DNA of 64,000 bases, from the NCBI GenBank assembly GCA_016180425.1, contig JACPBF010000001.1, forward strand, positions 595,490-659,489, written 5' to 3'. This DNA is from Elusimicrobiota bacterium (lineage in GTDB: Bacteria > Elusimicrobiota > Elusimicrobia > 2-02-FULL-39-32). The translations under genes were made by a program, and so were the position numbers. The notes below the pieces were generated by a model, which searched no databases, was not told where the DNA came from, and saw nothing but the letters and a program-made list of their open reading frames with translations. Position 1 is the stretch's first letter. The number at the start of each line of letters is the position of its first letter. Below are positions 41,723 to 49,289 of the stretch, in pieces.

Positions 41723-41877
41723 CTGCTCCAACCAAAGGATTTTAGATTATTTGTAAGTCAGAGAGTATTTTTCAGGATGGATAAGAGATTTAAGTTTAAT
41801 ATCTATGTCAAGCTCTGGCCAATGGAGATGATGCCCGTGAATAAAATCAATATTGTAAATTTCAGAGATCCTTGCAG

Positions 41878-42195
41878 CTATCTCATGAAAGTTAAAATAT
41901 ATTTATTAGGAGCAATGGGGCGTATATTGACCTTTTGTCCTGGATGCACAAGGATAGGAGGAAAAGTAACGCCATAAGTATTTCCAATGCGGATTACTTT
42001 TCTTTCTTCGCCAATAGCTTCAGACATTCGCCGTAATTCCATAAGACGTTTGGCTTGTTCTTTTGTAAGTGTTACAAAACCGCAGTTAGAACAAACCAAT
42101 GCCTCAATTTCAAGCCCCTCTATCTCTTGCTGTTTAGATACAAATATCCCGCCGCAGTCGCAGCGAATTTTTAATACCTTCCTCTTTTTCTCCAT
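41878..42195 (-). CDS. Zinc-finger/AbrB-like small regulator
   Basis: 105 residues. N-terminal zinc ribbon with CDCGG (Cys12, Cys14) and CSNCGF (Cys35, Cys38), as in YgiT/MqsA-type antitoxins. The C-terminal 40 residues (EERKVIRIGNTYGVTFPPIL, then GQKVNIRPI) look like a SpoVT/AbrB swapped-hairpin DNA-binding domain. GGAGGTGAAATCAGC precedes the ATG. It sits in a small cluster of toxin-antitoxin genes, but no intact toxin partner adjoins it: the overlapping upstream frame contains a duplicated hppA end and looks like debris. Confidence 0.72.
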   Translation of the reverse strand: MEKKRKVLKIRCDCGGIFVSKQQEIEGLEIEALVCSNCGFVTLTKEQAKRLMELRRMSEAIGEERKVIRIGNTYGVTFPPILVHPGQKVNIRPIAPNKYILTFMR

Positions 42196-42315
42196 GCTGA
42201 TTTCACCTCCAAAAAATTTTTATGAATTTTTACTGGCACCTCATAAGTTTCATTGCTCTTTCCAAAATACATCTTAAAACAAATCCGATCCGGAAACGTA
42301 CTTTTACTTGATTGA

Positions 42316-42359
42316 AAGGTGGCAAGGCCGCCGCGGCGGCTAAAGAGAACTGCTAAAAG
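42316..42359. repeat. 44-bp repeat, copy of the hppA 3' end
   Basis: Identical to 43161-43204 at 42 of 44 positions. It includes the 14-bp palindrome GCCGCCGCGGCGGC and, on the minus strand, encodes LLAVLFSRRGGLAT in both copies. The second copy is the genuine C-terminus of hppA. The two copies bracket the toxin-antitoxin genes at 42433-43059. Confidence 0.85.
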
Positions 42360-42432
42360 GGGGAATATCGACTGCCAAAATCTGGGGAGTTTTAGAGCGC
42401 CGCGCTCACTCAACAAATATAATATTCTTGAT

Positions 42433-42823
42433 CTATTTGATTTTCTTGATATTTTTCTCAACCCAAGAGACAATTCCATCTGGGCCTAATTTGCCAGTGG
42501 CAATACGAAGCACCATAGCCACATCTTGGTTAGTAGAGGAACTAAGATCATAACCATTCATAAGAAGCATCAAATGCATAGCGCCAAAAGCTGTGCGCTT
42601 ATTCCCATCCAGAAATGGATGATTCTGCACTAGAGAATGAAGCATGACAGCTACCTTTTGAAATAAAGTTGGATACTCCTCTTCTCCAAATGCGCTCATC
42701 CTTGCACGAGTAAGCGCAGATTCTAAAGCAGCATGATTGCGTAATTCCTTGTGAGCCTCCATAATTTTTAATCATTATCTGATGAAGATAAAGAACTTGG
42801 TCTATGTCAGGATAACGTATCAC
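42433..42823 (-). pseudogene. doc: Doc (death-on-curing) toxin, frameshifted
   Basis: Fic/Doc-family toxins modify EF-Tu. The N-terminal part (MIRYPDIDQVLYLHQIMIKN, then YGGSQGI) is read from the ATG at 42821-42823. The rest (RNHAALESALTRARM, active-site HPFLDGNKRTAF, then LLMNGYDL) is in another frame. Removing one base from ATTACGC near 42740-42745 restores GGSQGIRNHAALESAL, exactly the family consensus. So this is a +1 frameshift, either real inactivation or an assembly error. It overlaps the upstream antitoxin by 4 nt, as intact doc operons do. Confidence 0.8.
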
Positions 42824-43059
42824 CCCGCAAGCCTCTGATAAGTCTTATCCTTTATTTTAAGGCTATGCTCTAAGAGAGCTGCAAAGTTGCTATTTACAGT
42901 ATCAGTCTTATGAGTTTCGTGCAGACGTTTATAATACTCCTCCAGCAAATCAATTGCCTTTTCGGTAAGAACTCGGATAGGAATATGAGTTTTCTGATGC
43001 AATTTGTCTAATGTTTTTTTAGCTTTCGGATCAATTCTTGTAGCAAGCTGGGTAGTCAT
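42820..43059 (-). CDS. Antitoxin, ribbon-helix-helix type
   Basis: 79 residues. The N-terminal MTTQLATRIDPKAKKTLDKL followed by a helix (RVLTEKAIDLLEEYYKRL) is typical of ribbon-helix-helix antitoxins. AAGGAGG is placed 5-6 nt before the ATG. The last 4 nt (ATGA) overlap the start of doc. A consensus-like promoter is 30-60 bp upstream. It is presumably still functional although its toxin reading frame is broken. Confidence 0.72.
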   Translation of the reverse strand: MTTQLATRIDPKAKKTLDKLHQKTHIPIRVLTEKAIDLLEEYYKRLHETHKTDTVNSNFAALLEHSLKIKDKTYQRLAG

Positions 43060-43087
43060 AAAAACCTCCTTACTTTTGTCTATTTAA

Positions 43088-43116
43088 AGTATATACGAGT
43101 TTCCTAGTATTTGCAA
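43088..43116 (-). promoter_or_regulatory. Sigma-70 promoter of the antitoxin-doc operon
   Basis: On the minus strand TTGCAA (43111-43116), a 17-bp spacer and TATACT (43088-43093). A GTATATAC palindrome overlaps the -10 and could serve as the operator for the antitoxin. Confidence 0.68.
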
Positions 43117-43153
43117 GAGTGTGCTAGAAAAAGGTAGAAAGATGAGTAAAGGA

Positions 43154-45412
43154 TTACTTTAAGGTGGCAAGGCCGCCGCGGCGGCTAAACAAAACTGCTA
43201 AAAGAAGGAAAGAAGCGCAAACAAGAACAATCATAATTCTTACTTGAATGGCAAAATCGCGTATGGCAAATGGAGCTACTAAAATTCCTACCAAATTCAT
43301 GACCTTAATCATTGGGTTAAGAGCTGGCCCTGCAGTATCTTTATAAGGGTCCCCCACAGTATCGCCAATCACCGCGGCTTTGTGGGATTCTGTTCCTTTT
43401 CCACCAAGATAACCATCTTCAATTTTTTTCTTGGCATTGTCCCAATTAGCTCCAGCATTAGCCATATAGACCGCAAGCAGTTGTCCAGTTACAATAGCGC
43501 CTCCTAAAAATCCACCTAAAGAAGCTGCGCCTAAAGAAAAGGCAACTAAAATTGGAGAAAATATCGCTAAGATCCCAGGCCCAAGCAGCTCTTTCTGCGC
43601 CATGCCAGTTACAATGGAAACACAGCGCGCATAATCTGGTTTTTCCTGTCCTTCCATAATGCCTGGATGCTCTCTAAACTGCCGCCTAACCTCTTCCACA
43701 ACTCCAAAAGCTGCGCGGCCAACTGCTTTAATTGCAAATGCGGAAAAAAGAAATGGAACTGCAGCTCCTAAAATCAATCCCACAAAAACTTTAGGCATGT
43801 TAATTTGAATTCCAATTTCCGCTAAATGAGCTTCATCAATAAAAGAGCGGAAAAGAGCAATAGCAGCTAAAACTGCTGTGGCGATTGCCAAACCTTTTGT
43901 AAGAGCTTTGGTTGTGTTGCCAATCGCATCCATCCAAGCTAAAGTTTTTGCAGCTTCTTTTTCCTGCTCGATCCCAGACATTTCAAAAATTCCATGCGCA
44001 TTATCTGTGATTGGGCCATAAGTGTCCATGGCTAAAATATAGCCAGTTGTGGTAAGAAGTCCCAATCCTGCAAGCGCAATGCCATAAGCAGAAAGCGCGG
44101 GATCTCCACGAAAAATAAATTCAGAAGAGATAATAGTGGCTCCAATCGTAACAATCGCCCAGACAGTGGATTCCATACCTTCAGCCATGCCAGAAAGAAT
44201 TGTGGTTGCAGCTCCAGTTTTAGTTGCAGTGGCGGTTTCCATTACAGGCCGTTTGTCTGGATGGGTAAAATAATTAGTGATCCAAAGAGTTAAAAGGGCA
44301 AGAACAATGCCTATGGTAGTAGCCCAAAAAAATCTCCAATCCGGCAAGCCTGTATTTGGATTCTTAAGATAAAAAAAAGTGACAAGAGCAAAACCTAAAA
44401 CACTGCTTAAAGAAGATACCCAATATCCAATATTAATCGGAAGCATGGGATCTTTCATTTGAGATCCTTCTTTTACTTTTACGCTCCAAATCCCAAGGAT
44501 GGAAGAAAAAACTCCTACTGCTCTTAAAAGTAATGGAAAAAAAATAAGCATTAAAGCAAAAGAAGAAGCGTTCGAGCCGTAAGTGGCTTTAAAATTAGGA
44601 TCTAAAAGCGTAGCTGAAGCCAAAATAATGGCTGCAACTAAAGTAACTTCGTAAGATTCAAACACATCTGCTGCCATGCCCGCGCAATCCCCAACATTGT
44701 CTCCTACATTGTCCGCAATAGTGGCTGCATTGCGCGGATCATCTTCTGGAATTCCCACTTCCACTTTGCCTACCAAATCTCCACCCACATCTGCGGCTTT
44801 AGTGAAAATTCCTCCGCCAACTCTCATAAATAAAGCTGCTAAAGATCCGCCAAAACCAAAACCAACTAATACTTTTGTGGCATGCTCTCTAAAAATAATA
44901 AAAATAATAGTGGCGCCCAATAAACCAAAGCCAACTGTAAAAAGCCCGGAGACAGCACCCGCTCTAAACGCAAGTTCCATGGAAGCTTTAAAACTTTTTA
45001 ATGCCGCATTAGCAGAACGCACATTCCCTTTAACTGCTAACCACATGCCTACAAAACCAGCGCCATAAGAAGCGAGCACTCCCATTAAAAAAGAGAGAGC
45101 CACGCCCAGAGGAATCCATTCTAAGCTAGGGTCGCCAGCATAAATTTTCCTATACATGGCAAAAAGAGCTATGGTTAAAGGAATAATGATCCAACTCATC
45201 ATTCTAAACTGCTGACCCAAATAAGCCATGGCGCCCTCTTCAATAGCTTTTGCCACCTCTTGCATCTTAGCAGAGCCTGGGTCTTGGCGTAAAACATTCC
45301 AGCAAAGATAAACTCCGTAAAGAATCGCAACCAAAGCGGATCCTAAAACAATCCAGAGAATATTCCACTCTGCGATTCCTAAGGCGGGTAAAATAATATT
45401 AGCTTCATTCAT
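43154..45412 (-). CDS. hppA: Membrane H+-translocating pyrophosphatase, K+-independent type
   Basis: 752 residues from the ATG at 45410-45412 (a TTG 13 codons upstream is open but unlikely). About 15-16 TM helices. Couples PPi hydrolysis to proton export. Diagnostic blocks are present: EGAMAYLGQQFRMM, GGGIFTKAADVGGDLVGKVE, DDPRNAATIADNVGDNVGDC and near the C-terminus AGANWDNAKKKIE and GDPYKDTAGPALNPMIK. GNTTKA with Lys502, rather than GNTTAA, marks the K+-independent, H+-pumping subtype. The last residues lie within a duplicated 44-bp sequence. No clear Shine-Dalgarno. Confidence 0.94.
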   Translation of the reverse strand: MNEANIILPALGIAEWNILWIVLGSALVAILYGVYLCWNVLRQDPGSAKMQEVAKAIEEGAMAYLGQQFRMMSWIIIPLTIALFAMYRKIYAGDPSLEWIPLGVALSFLMGVLASYGAGFVGMWLAVKGNVRSANAALKSFKASMELAFRAGAVSGLFTVGFGLLGATIIFIIFREHATKVLVGFGFGGSLAALFMRVGGGIFTKAADVGGDLVGKVEVGIPEDDPRNAATIADNVGDNVGDCAGMAADVFESYEVTLVAAIILASATLLDPNFKATYGSNASSFALMLIFFPLLLRAVGVFSSILGIWSVKVKEGSQMKDPMLPINIGYWVSSLSSVLGFALVTFFYLKNPNTGLPDWRFFWATTIGIVLALLTLWITNYFTHPDKRPVMETATATKTGAATTILSGMAEGMESTVWAIVTIGATIISSEFIFRGDPALSAYGIALAGLGLLTTTGYILAMDTYGPITDNAHGIFEMSGIEQEKEAAKTLAWMDAIGNTTKALTKGLAIATAVLAAIALFRSFIDEAHLAEIGIQINMPKVFVGLILGAAVPFLFSAFAIKAVGRAAFGVVEEVRRQFREHPGIMEGQEKPDYARCVSIVTGMAQKELLGPGILAIFSPILVAFSLGAASLGGFLGGAIVTGQLLAVYMANAGANWDNAKKKIEDGYLGGKGTESHKAAVIGDTVGDPYKDTAGPALNPMIKVMNLVGILVAPFAIRDFAIQVRIMIVLVCASFLLLAVLFSRRGGLATLK
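43161..43204. repeat. 44-bp repeat within the hppA 3' end
   Basis: Partner of the copy at 42316-42359, differing at two positions. It contains the GCCGCCGCGGCGGC palindrome and covers the last codons of hppA. Either a segment of hppA was duplicated during insertion of the toxin-antitoxin region, or both are members of a dispersed family. Confidence 0.85.
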
Positions 45413-45609
45413 GGAATTATAATTTGATGATTCATCCAGTCTAAAAACCAAGCTCCTAATTAACTAAAAAATTCATTTATAAAATAAATGATTCTGGTTA
45501 GTCAGCTCTTTTTATTTATCGTTAGAAGGCGTGGTATTGTAACATAAAATTTTACTGGCTTTCAACAGTTCATCAAATCTGCTAACCACAGTTCTTGCCA
45601 TATGAAATT

Positions 45610-46317
45610 TTAAGAAGCGCCAAGATAAGCTTCCCTTACTTGCGCATGATGCAGGAGTTCAGAGCCAGTACCCTCTAAAACAACAGATCCAGTTTCTAAC
45701 ACATAAGCGCGATGAGCAAATTGAAGCGCTTGGTGCGCGTTTTGTTCTACCATTAAAATAGTGGTTCCTTGCGCGTTAATTTCTTGAATCGCGCTAAAAA
45801 TTTTTTCAACTAAAATCGGAGCAAGCCCCATGGAAGGCTCATCTAACATCAATAATTTTGGCTCTGACATCAATGCCCGCGCAATCGCCAGCATTTGCTG
45901 TTCCCCGCCAGATAAAGTTCCAGCCATCTGGCTGGTTCTTTCTTTTAAAAGAGGAAAAAGAGCATAAACTTTTTCTAATTTTCTAGCAATCTCTTTGCCA
46001 TTCATATAGCCGCCCATCTCTAAGTTTTCTAAAACAGTCAATCTGGAAAAAACTCTTCTGCCTTCAGGCACATGGGCAATGCCTAAAGCCGCTATTTTAT
46101 AAGCCGGAGAATGTTGAATGGGTCTGCCTTCAAACAAAATCTCGCCCTTTGCTACTTTCAAAATTCCTGAAATAGTTCTTAAAAAAGTGCTTTTTCCAGC
46201 GCCATTGGCTCCAATAAAAGCCACAATTTCTTTTGACTGAACAATCAAAGAGACATTCGCCAAAGCGCAAATTTTTTTGCTGTAAATAACAGAAATTCCC
46301 CTGCACTCAAGCAGCAT
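45610..46317 (-). CDS. livF: Branched-chain amino-acid ABC transporter ATP-binding protein
   Basis: About 235 residues from the ATG at 46315-46317 (an upstream TTG is possible). Walker A GANGAGKST, signature LSGGEQQML, Walker B LLMLDEPSMGLAP. The size, the partner gene and the MEQNAHQAL block identify LivF. It overlaps the end of livG by 11 nt. Energises uptake of branched-chain amino acids (or related compounds such as urea or amides) at the inner membrane. Confidence 0.92.
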   Translation of the reverse strand: MLLECRGISVIYSKKICALANVSLIVQSKEIVAFIGANGAGKSTFLRTISGILKVAKGEILFEGRPIQHSPAYKIAALGIAHVPEGRRVFSRLTVLENLEMGGYMNGKEIARKLEKVYALFPLLKERTSQMAGTLSGGEQQMLAIARALMSEPKLLMLDEPSMGLAPILVEKIFSAIQEINAQGTTILMVEQNAHQALQFAHRAYVLETGSVVLEGTGSELLHHAQVREAYLGAS

Positions 46318-47074
46318 GGGGCGCCCCAAGATAGGCTTCAATCACTGCCTGATTATTTTGAATCTCTTTTGGTTTTCCCTCTGCGATTTTTACCCCATGG
46401 TCTAAAACCACCACCCTGTCAGAAATCCCCATCACCACCCGCATTTGATGCTCAATCAATAAAATGGTGATTCCCTGCTTACGAATTTTTTGAATTAAAT
46501 CAATCGCCTCTTCGCTTTCTTTTGGATTCATCCCGGCTGTAGGTTCATCTAAAAGCAAAAGTCTTGGCTCAGACGCTAGAGCTCTTGCGATTTCTAATTT
46601 TCTTTGATCTCCATAAGGCAGATTTTTCGCAAGTTCATTGCCGATGCTCAGCAACCCTACAAAAGAAAGCATCTCTTTTGCGCTTTTTTCAATTTGATCT
46701 TCTTCATTAAAAAAAGATTTTGTTCTAAAAATAGCGGCAAGCACTTCATTTCTAGTGCGGCAATGTCTGCCCACCATTACATTTTCTAAAGCTGTCATGT
46801 TAGGGAAAAGCCTTATATTTTGAAAAGTCCTGGCAATGCCCCTGGCAATAATCCAATGCGCGGGATTGCCTTGAATCTCTTCTCCAGAGAAAAAAATTTT
46901 ACCCTCACTTGGCTCACTGGCTCCTGTGAGCAGATTAAAAAATGTTGTTTTTCCCGCGCCATTGGGGCCAATTAAACTTACAATTTCGCCCGGTGAAATT
47001 TGTAAATCTATATTGGTAAGAGCCGCAAGACCCCCAAATTTTTTAGAACATTTTACAGTTTCAAGTAAGTTCAT
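46307..47074 (-). CDS. livG: Branched-chain amino-acid ABC transporter ATP-binding protein
   Basis: 255 residues. Walker A GPNGAGKTT, signature LPYGDQRKLEIARALA, Walker B LLLLDEPTAGMNP and the GIARTFQNIRLFP block typical of LivG. Second ATPase of the high-affinity branched-chain amino-acid importer, paired with LivF. A terminator-like hairpin separates it from livM upstream. Confidence 0.93.
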   Translation of the reverse strand: MNLLETVKCSKKFGGLAALTNIDLQISPGEIVSLIGPNGAGKTTFFNLLTGASEPSEGKIFFSGEEIQGNPAHWIIARGIARTFQNIRLFPNMTALENVMVGRHCRTRNEVLAAIFRTKSFFNEEDQIEKSAKEMLSFVGLLSIGNELAKNLPYGDQRKLEIARALASEPRLLLLDEPTAGMNPKESEEAIDLIQKIRKQGITILLIEHQMRVVMGISDRVVVLDHGVKIAEGKPKEIQNNQAVIEAYLGAPHAA

Positions 47075-47096
47075 ATTTTTAAAGAATCTATTTCAT

Positions 47097-47129
47097 GTAA
47101 AAAAGATTCGGCATATTTTAGCCCGAATC
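47097..47129 (-). terminator. Intrinsic terminator between livM and livG
   Basis: On the minus strand GATTCGG (47129-47123), an 11-nt loop, CCGAATC (47111-47105) and a run of six T. It lies downstream of livM and upstream of livG. It may reduce livGF expression or serve as an attenuator. It overlaps a degenerate copy of the palindromic element seen at 9.0-9.2 kb. Confidence 0.62.
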
Positions 47130-47225
47130 TCACACTTATGAAAATGAGAAGCGAGATAGAAAATCTAGCCATTTTCTAATGATATTCAGTTTTAATCTGA
47201 ATAATTGAATTGGTTCTTAAAAATT
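47105..47225. repeat. Degenerate copy of the 169-bp palindromic element
   Basis: Shares with the element at 9035-9203 the 16-mer AAAATGGCTAGATTTT (here on the minus strand), an AAGTG...ATTCGGG-TAAA end, and a second end-like copy CCAATTCAATTATTCAG. It fills most of the 161-bp gap between livM and livG. A 33-codon frame over it (47071-47172, minus) has no ribosome-binding site and is not called. Confidence 0.5.
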
Positions 47226-47235
47226 AATACCCTCA

Positions 47236-48249
47236 TTAAACAGTGGAAGAAAATTGTTCAATTTCCAACTCCAGCTCCTGGCGTTTAGAAGGGATCAATC
47301 CTTGAGGTCTAAAAATAATAATGACCACTAAGGCGATGCCAAAAATAAGATAGCGATAAGAAATTAAATCCCCGCCTAACACTGCTTGCAAAACCTGAGG
47401 GATTCCACTAATTAAAACCGCTCCTAAGATTACGCCAGAGATAGAGCCAATGCCTCCTAAAACAATCATGCTTACGACTAAAACTGATTCCCAAAAAGTA
47501 AAAGATTCTGGGGTAAGAAACCTTTCCCAATGCACAAAAATAGATCCTGCAATCGCTGCAAAAAGAGCGCTAGTGGCAAAAGCGAGCATTTTGACTCTGG
47601 TCACTGGGATCCCAGAAAGTTCTGCCGCGATTTCGTCTTCTCTTACAGCAGTCCAGGCTCTGCCAATTCTAGAATTCTCCAATCGTTTGGATACAATCAC
47701 TGCTAGAAATACGACTGCTAAAATTAAATAGTAAAAGTGAATGTTTTCGCTAAATTCAAAATTAAAAAACATAAGAGGCGTAAACGCTTCTCCCACTCTA
47801 GGCAATCCTTTAGGTCCATTGGTCAGGGAATCAGTATTGTTTAAAACCAATCTCACAATTTCTCCAAATCCTAAAGTAACAATCGCTAAGTAGTCTCCGC
47901 GCAGCCTTAAGACAGGAGCGCCTAAAAGCAGACGGAAAATAATAGAAATTAAAATAGCCGCTAAAGTGGAAAACCAAAAATTCCAGCCTGAAATAGAAAG
48001 GATCGCGGCGCTATAGGCTCCGATTGCATAAAAAGCCATGTAACCTAAATCAAACAGTCCCACAAAGCCAAGCGTAACATTTAACCCTAGGGCTAAAATC
48101 ACATAAAGCCCAATCATGCCAAAAGTGCGGATGGTATAACTAAAAGGACTATTTTGCACAACCAAGGGATAGAAAGTAAAGAAGAAAAGAAAAAGGAAGG
48201 AAAATTTTTTTGAAATCTTTAAAAAAGGAAGTTTGTAAATCAAACCCAA
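47236..48249 (-). CDS. livM: Branched-chain amino-acid ABC transporter permease
   Basis: 337 residues with about 9-10 TM helices. Conserved LivM blocks LALGLNVTLGFVGLFDLGYM, LRGDYLAIVTLGFGEIVRL and GGIGSISGVILGA are present. The N-terminus starts at a TTG with no clear Shine-Dalgarno; a later start is possible. The partner permease LivH and the binding protein LivK are not encoded nearby: the adjacent upstream gene is a REC-GGDEF protein. Confidence 0.92.
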   Translation of the reverse strand: MGLIYKLPFLKISKKFSFLFLFFFTFYPLVVQNSPFSYTIRTFGMIGLYVILALGLNVTLGFVGLFDLGYMAFYAIGAYSAAILSISGWNFWFSTLAAILISIIFRLLLGAPVLRLRGDYLAIVTLGFGEIVRLVLNNTDSLTNGPKGLPRVGEAFTPLMFFNFEFSENIHFYYLILAVVFLAVIVSKRLENSRIGRAWTAVREDEIAAELSGIPVTRVKMLAFATSALFAAIAGSIFVHWERFLTPESFTFWESVLVVSMIVLGGIGSISGVILGAVLISGIPQVLQAVLGGDLISYRYLIFGIALVVIIIFRPQGLIPSKRQELELEIEQFSSTV

Positions 48250-48309
48250 CCAGTAACAGCTCGAAAAGAGTTATTTAATGTGTGTTGCAAAAGTCTCTTG
48301 CGGCATAAA

Positions 48310-49287
48310 CTATTTAACATCCTGCGCTCCTATTTTAGTTTGGCGCAGCAGTTCGTTAGATTCTGACACCAAATGTCCATAATGCAAAAATTTCTCCATG
48401 CTCACATCTAAAACCGCCATGGAGAGATTCATTAAAGGAAAAATTTGATCTGTCTGATCTCTTCCTTTTTCATAGAAGAAACCTTTATCCTGTTCATCTT
48501 TAGAATAAAATTTCAAAATGGTTTTAGAAAACTCCTCCCTTAAACAGCTTTTAATTTTATCCGCAGCCTCTTTAGAAACCAAAAGAATAAAATCATCCCC
48601 GCCCACATGGGCTAAAAAAGGTTTTAAGGGATCAGCGCCTTGGCTCTCTTTTAAAACTTTTTGAATTAATTCCATCACCACTTTTAAAACCTCATCTCCT
48701 TTTTTAGCGCTAGTGTGGTCATTAAAAGGCCTAAAATGATTGATGTCAATCCAAAGAGTGGTGAAAGTCTCTCCTTTAGAAAGACGGCCAATCACCTCTT
48801 GTTCCATTTGTGGGTGGCCTCCCAAACCTGTTACAGGGTGTACCCCGTTATGTTTACGAAAATGTTTTACCATGCTATGAATTTCGCTTTGAATTTCCTC
48901 CAAGGTAAAAGGCTTTTGCAAATAATTATCCGCCAATAAACGGATTTTTGTTTGCACGGTTTTAGGCTCTCCTGCTCCAGACTGATAGCGGGAAAAGGCT
49001 GAACCGCTTTTGCCAATCAACATAAGCACAGGCGTTTCTTTTATCAATGGAATTTCTTGAAATTGTTTTATGACTTCATAGCCGTCTATTTTAGGAAGAA
49101 AAGCTTCTAAAACCACGCATTTATAATTAGAAACTGGCACGTTAGATTCTTTGATAGATTCCACTGCTTCTAAACCGTCCCCGCAAAGGATCGTCTCTAG
49201 CTTTTCATTTTGCGCGGCTGTTTTGACCAATTCTCGAATGTTTGGATCATCGCTTGCAACCAATACTAAACTTTTATCATTTGCCAT
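48310..49287 (-). CDS. REC-GGDEF response regulator, degenerate phospho-site
   Basis: 325 residues. The N-terminal receiver domain has the acidic pair (SDDPN) and the conserved Lys125 (LQKPF), but the phospho-acceptor position is Glu61 (VVLEAFLPKIDGYE) instead of Asp. The C-terminal GGDEF-type domain reads GGDDF at residues 229-233, with FTTLWIDINHFRPFND before it. It may be a weak or inactive cyclase, or a c-di-GMP sensor. AGGAG precedes the ATG; the gene begins 2 nt after htrA, so it is co-transcribed. Confidence 0.86.
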   Translation of the reverse strand: MANDKSLVLVASDDPNIRELVKTAAQNEKLETILCGDGLEAVESIKESNVPVSNYKCVVLEAFLPKIDGYEVIKQFQEIPLIKETPVLMLIGKSGSAFSRYQSGAGEPKTVQTKIRLLADNYLQKPFTLEEIQSEIHSMVKHFRKHNGVHPVTGLGGHPQMEQEVIGRLSKGETFTTLWIDINHFRPFNDHTSAKKGDEVLKVVMELIQKVLKESQGADPLKPFLAHVGGDDFILLVSKEAADKIKSCLREEFSKTILKFYSKDEQDKGFFYEKGRDQTDQIFPLMNLSMAVLDVSMEKFLHYGHLVSESNELLRQTKIGAQDVK

Positions 49288-49289
49288 TT

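Noticed and set aside
41777..41977. 66-codon plus-strand frame after the giant gene
   Set aside because: Overlaps the zinc-finger gene in antisense and lacks a ribosome-binding site or recognisable domain.
42171..42479. Minus-strand 102-codon frame upstream of the zinc-finger/AbrB gene
   Set aside because: Its middle is the duplicated hppA end and it overlaps the following start by 25 bp without a ribosome-binding site; it looks like debris, not a toxin gene.
47071..47172. 33-codon frame overlapping the livG start (ATGA)
   Set aside because: It consists of the degenerate palindromic repeat and a terminator hairpin, and has no ribosome-binding site.
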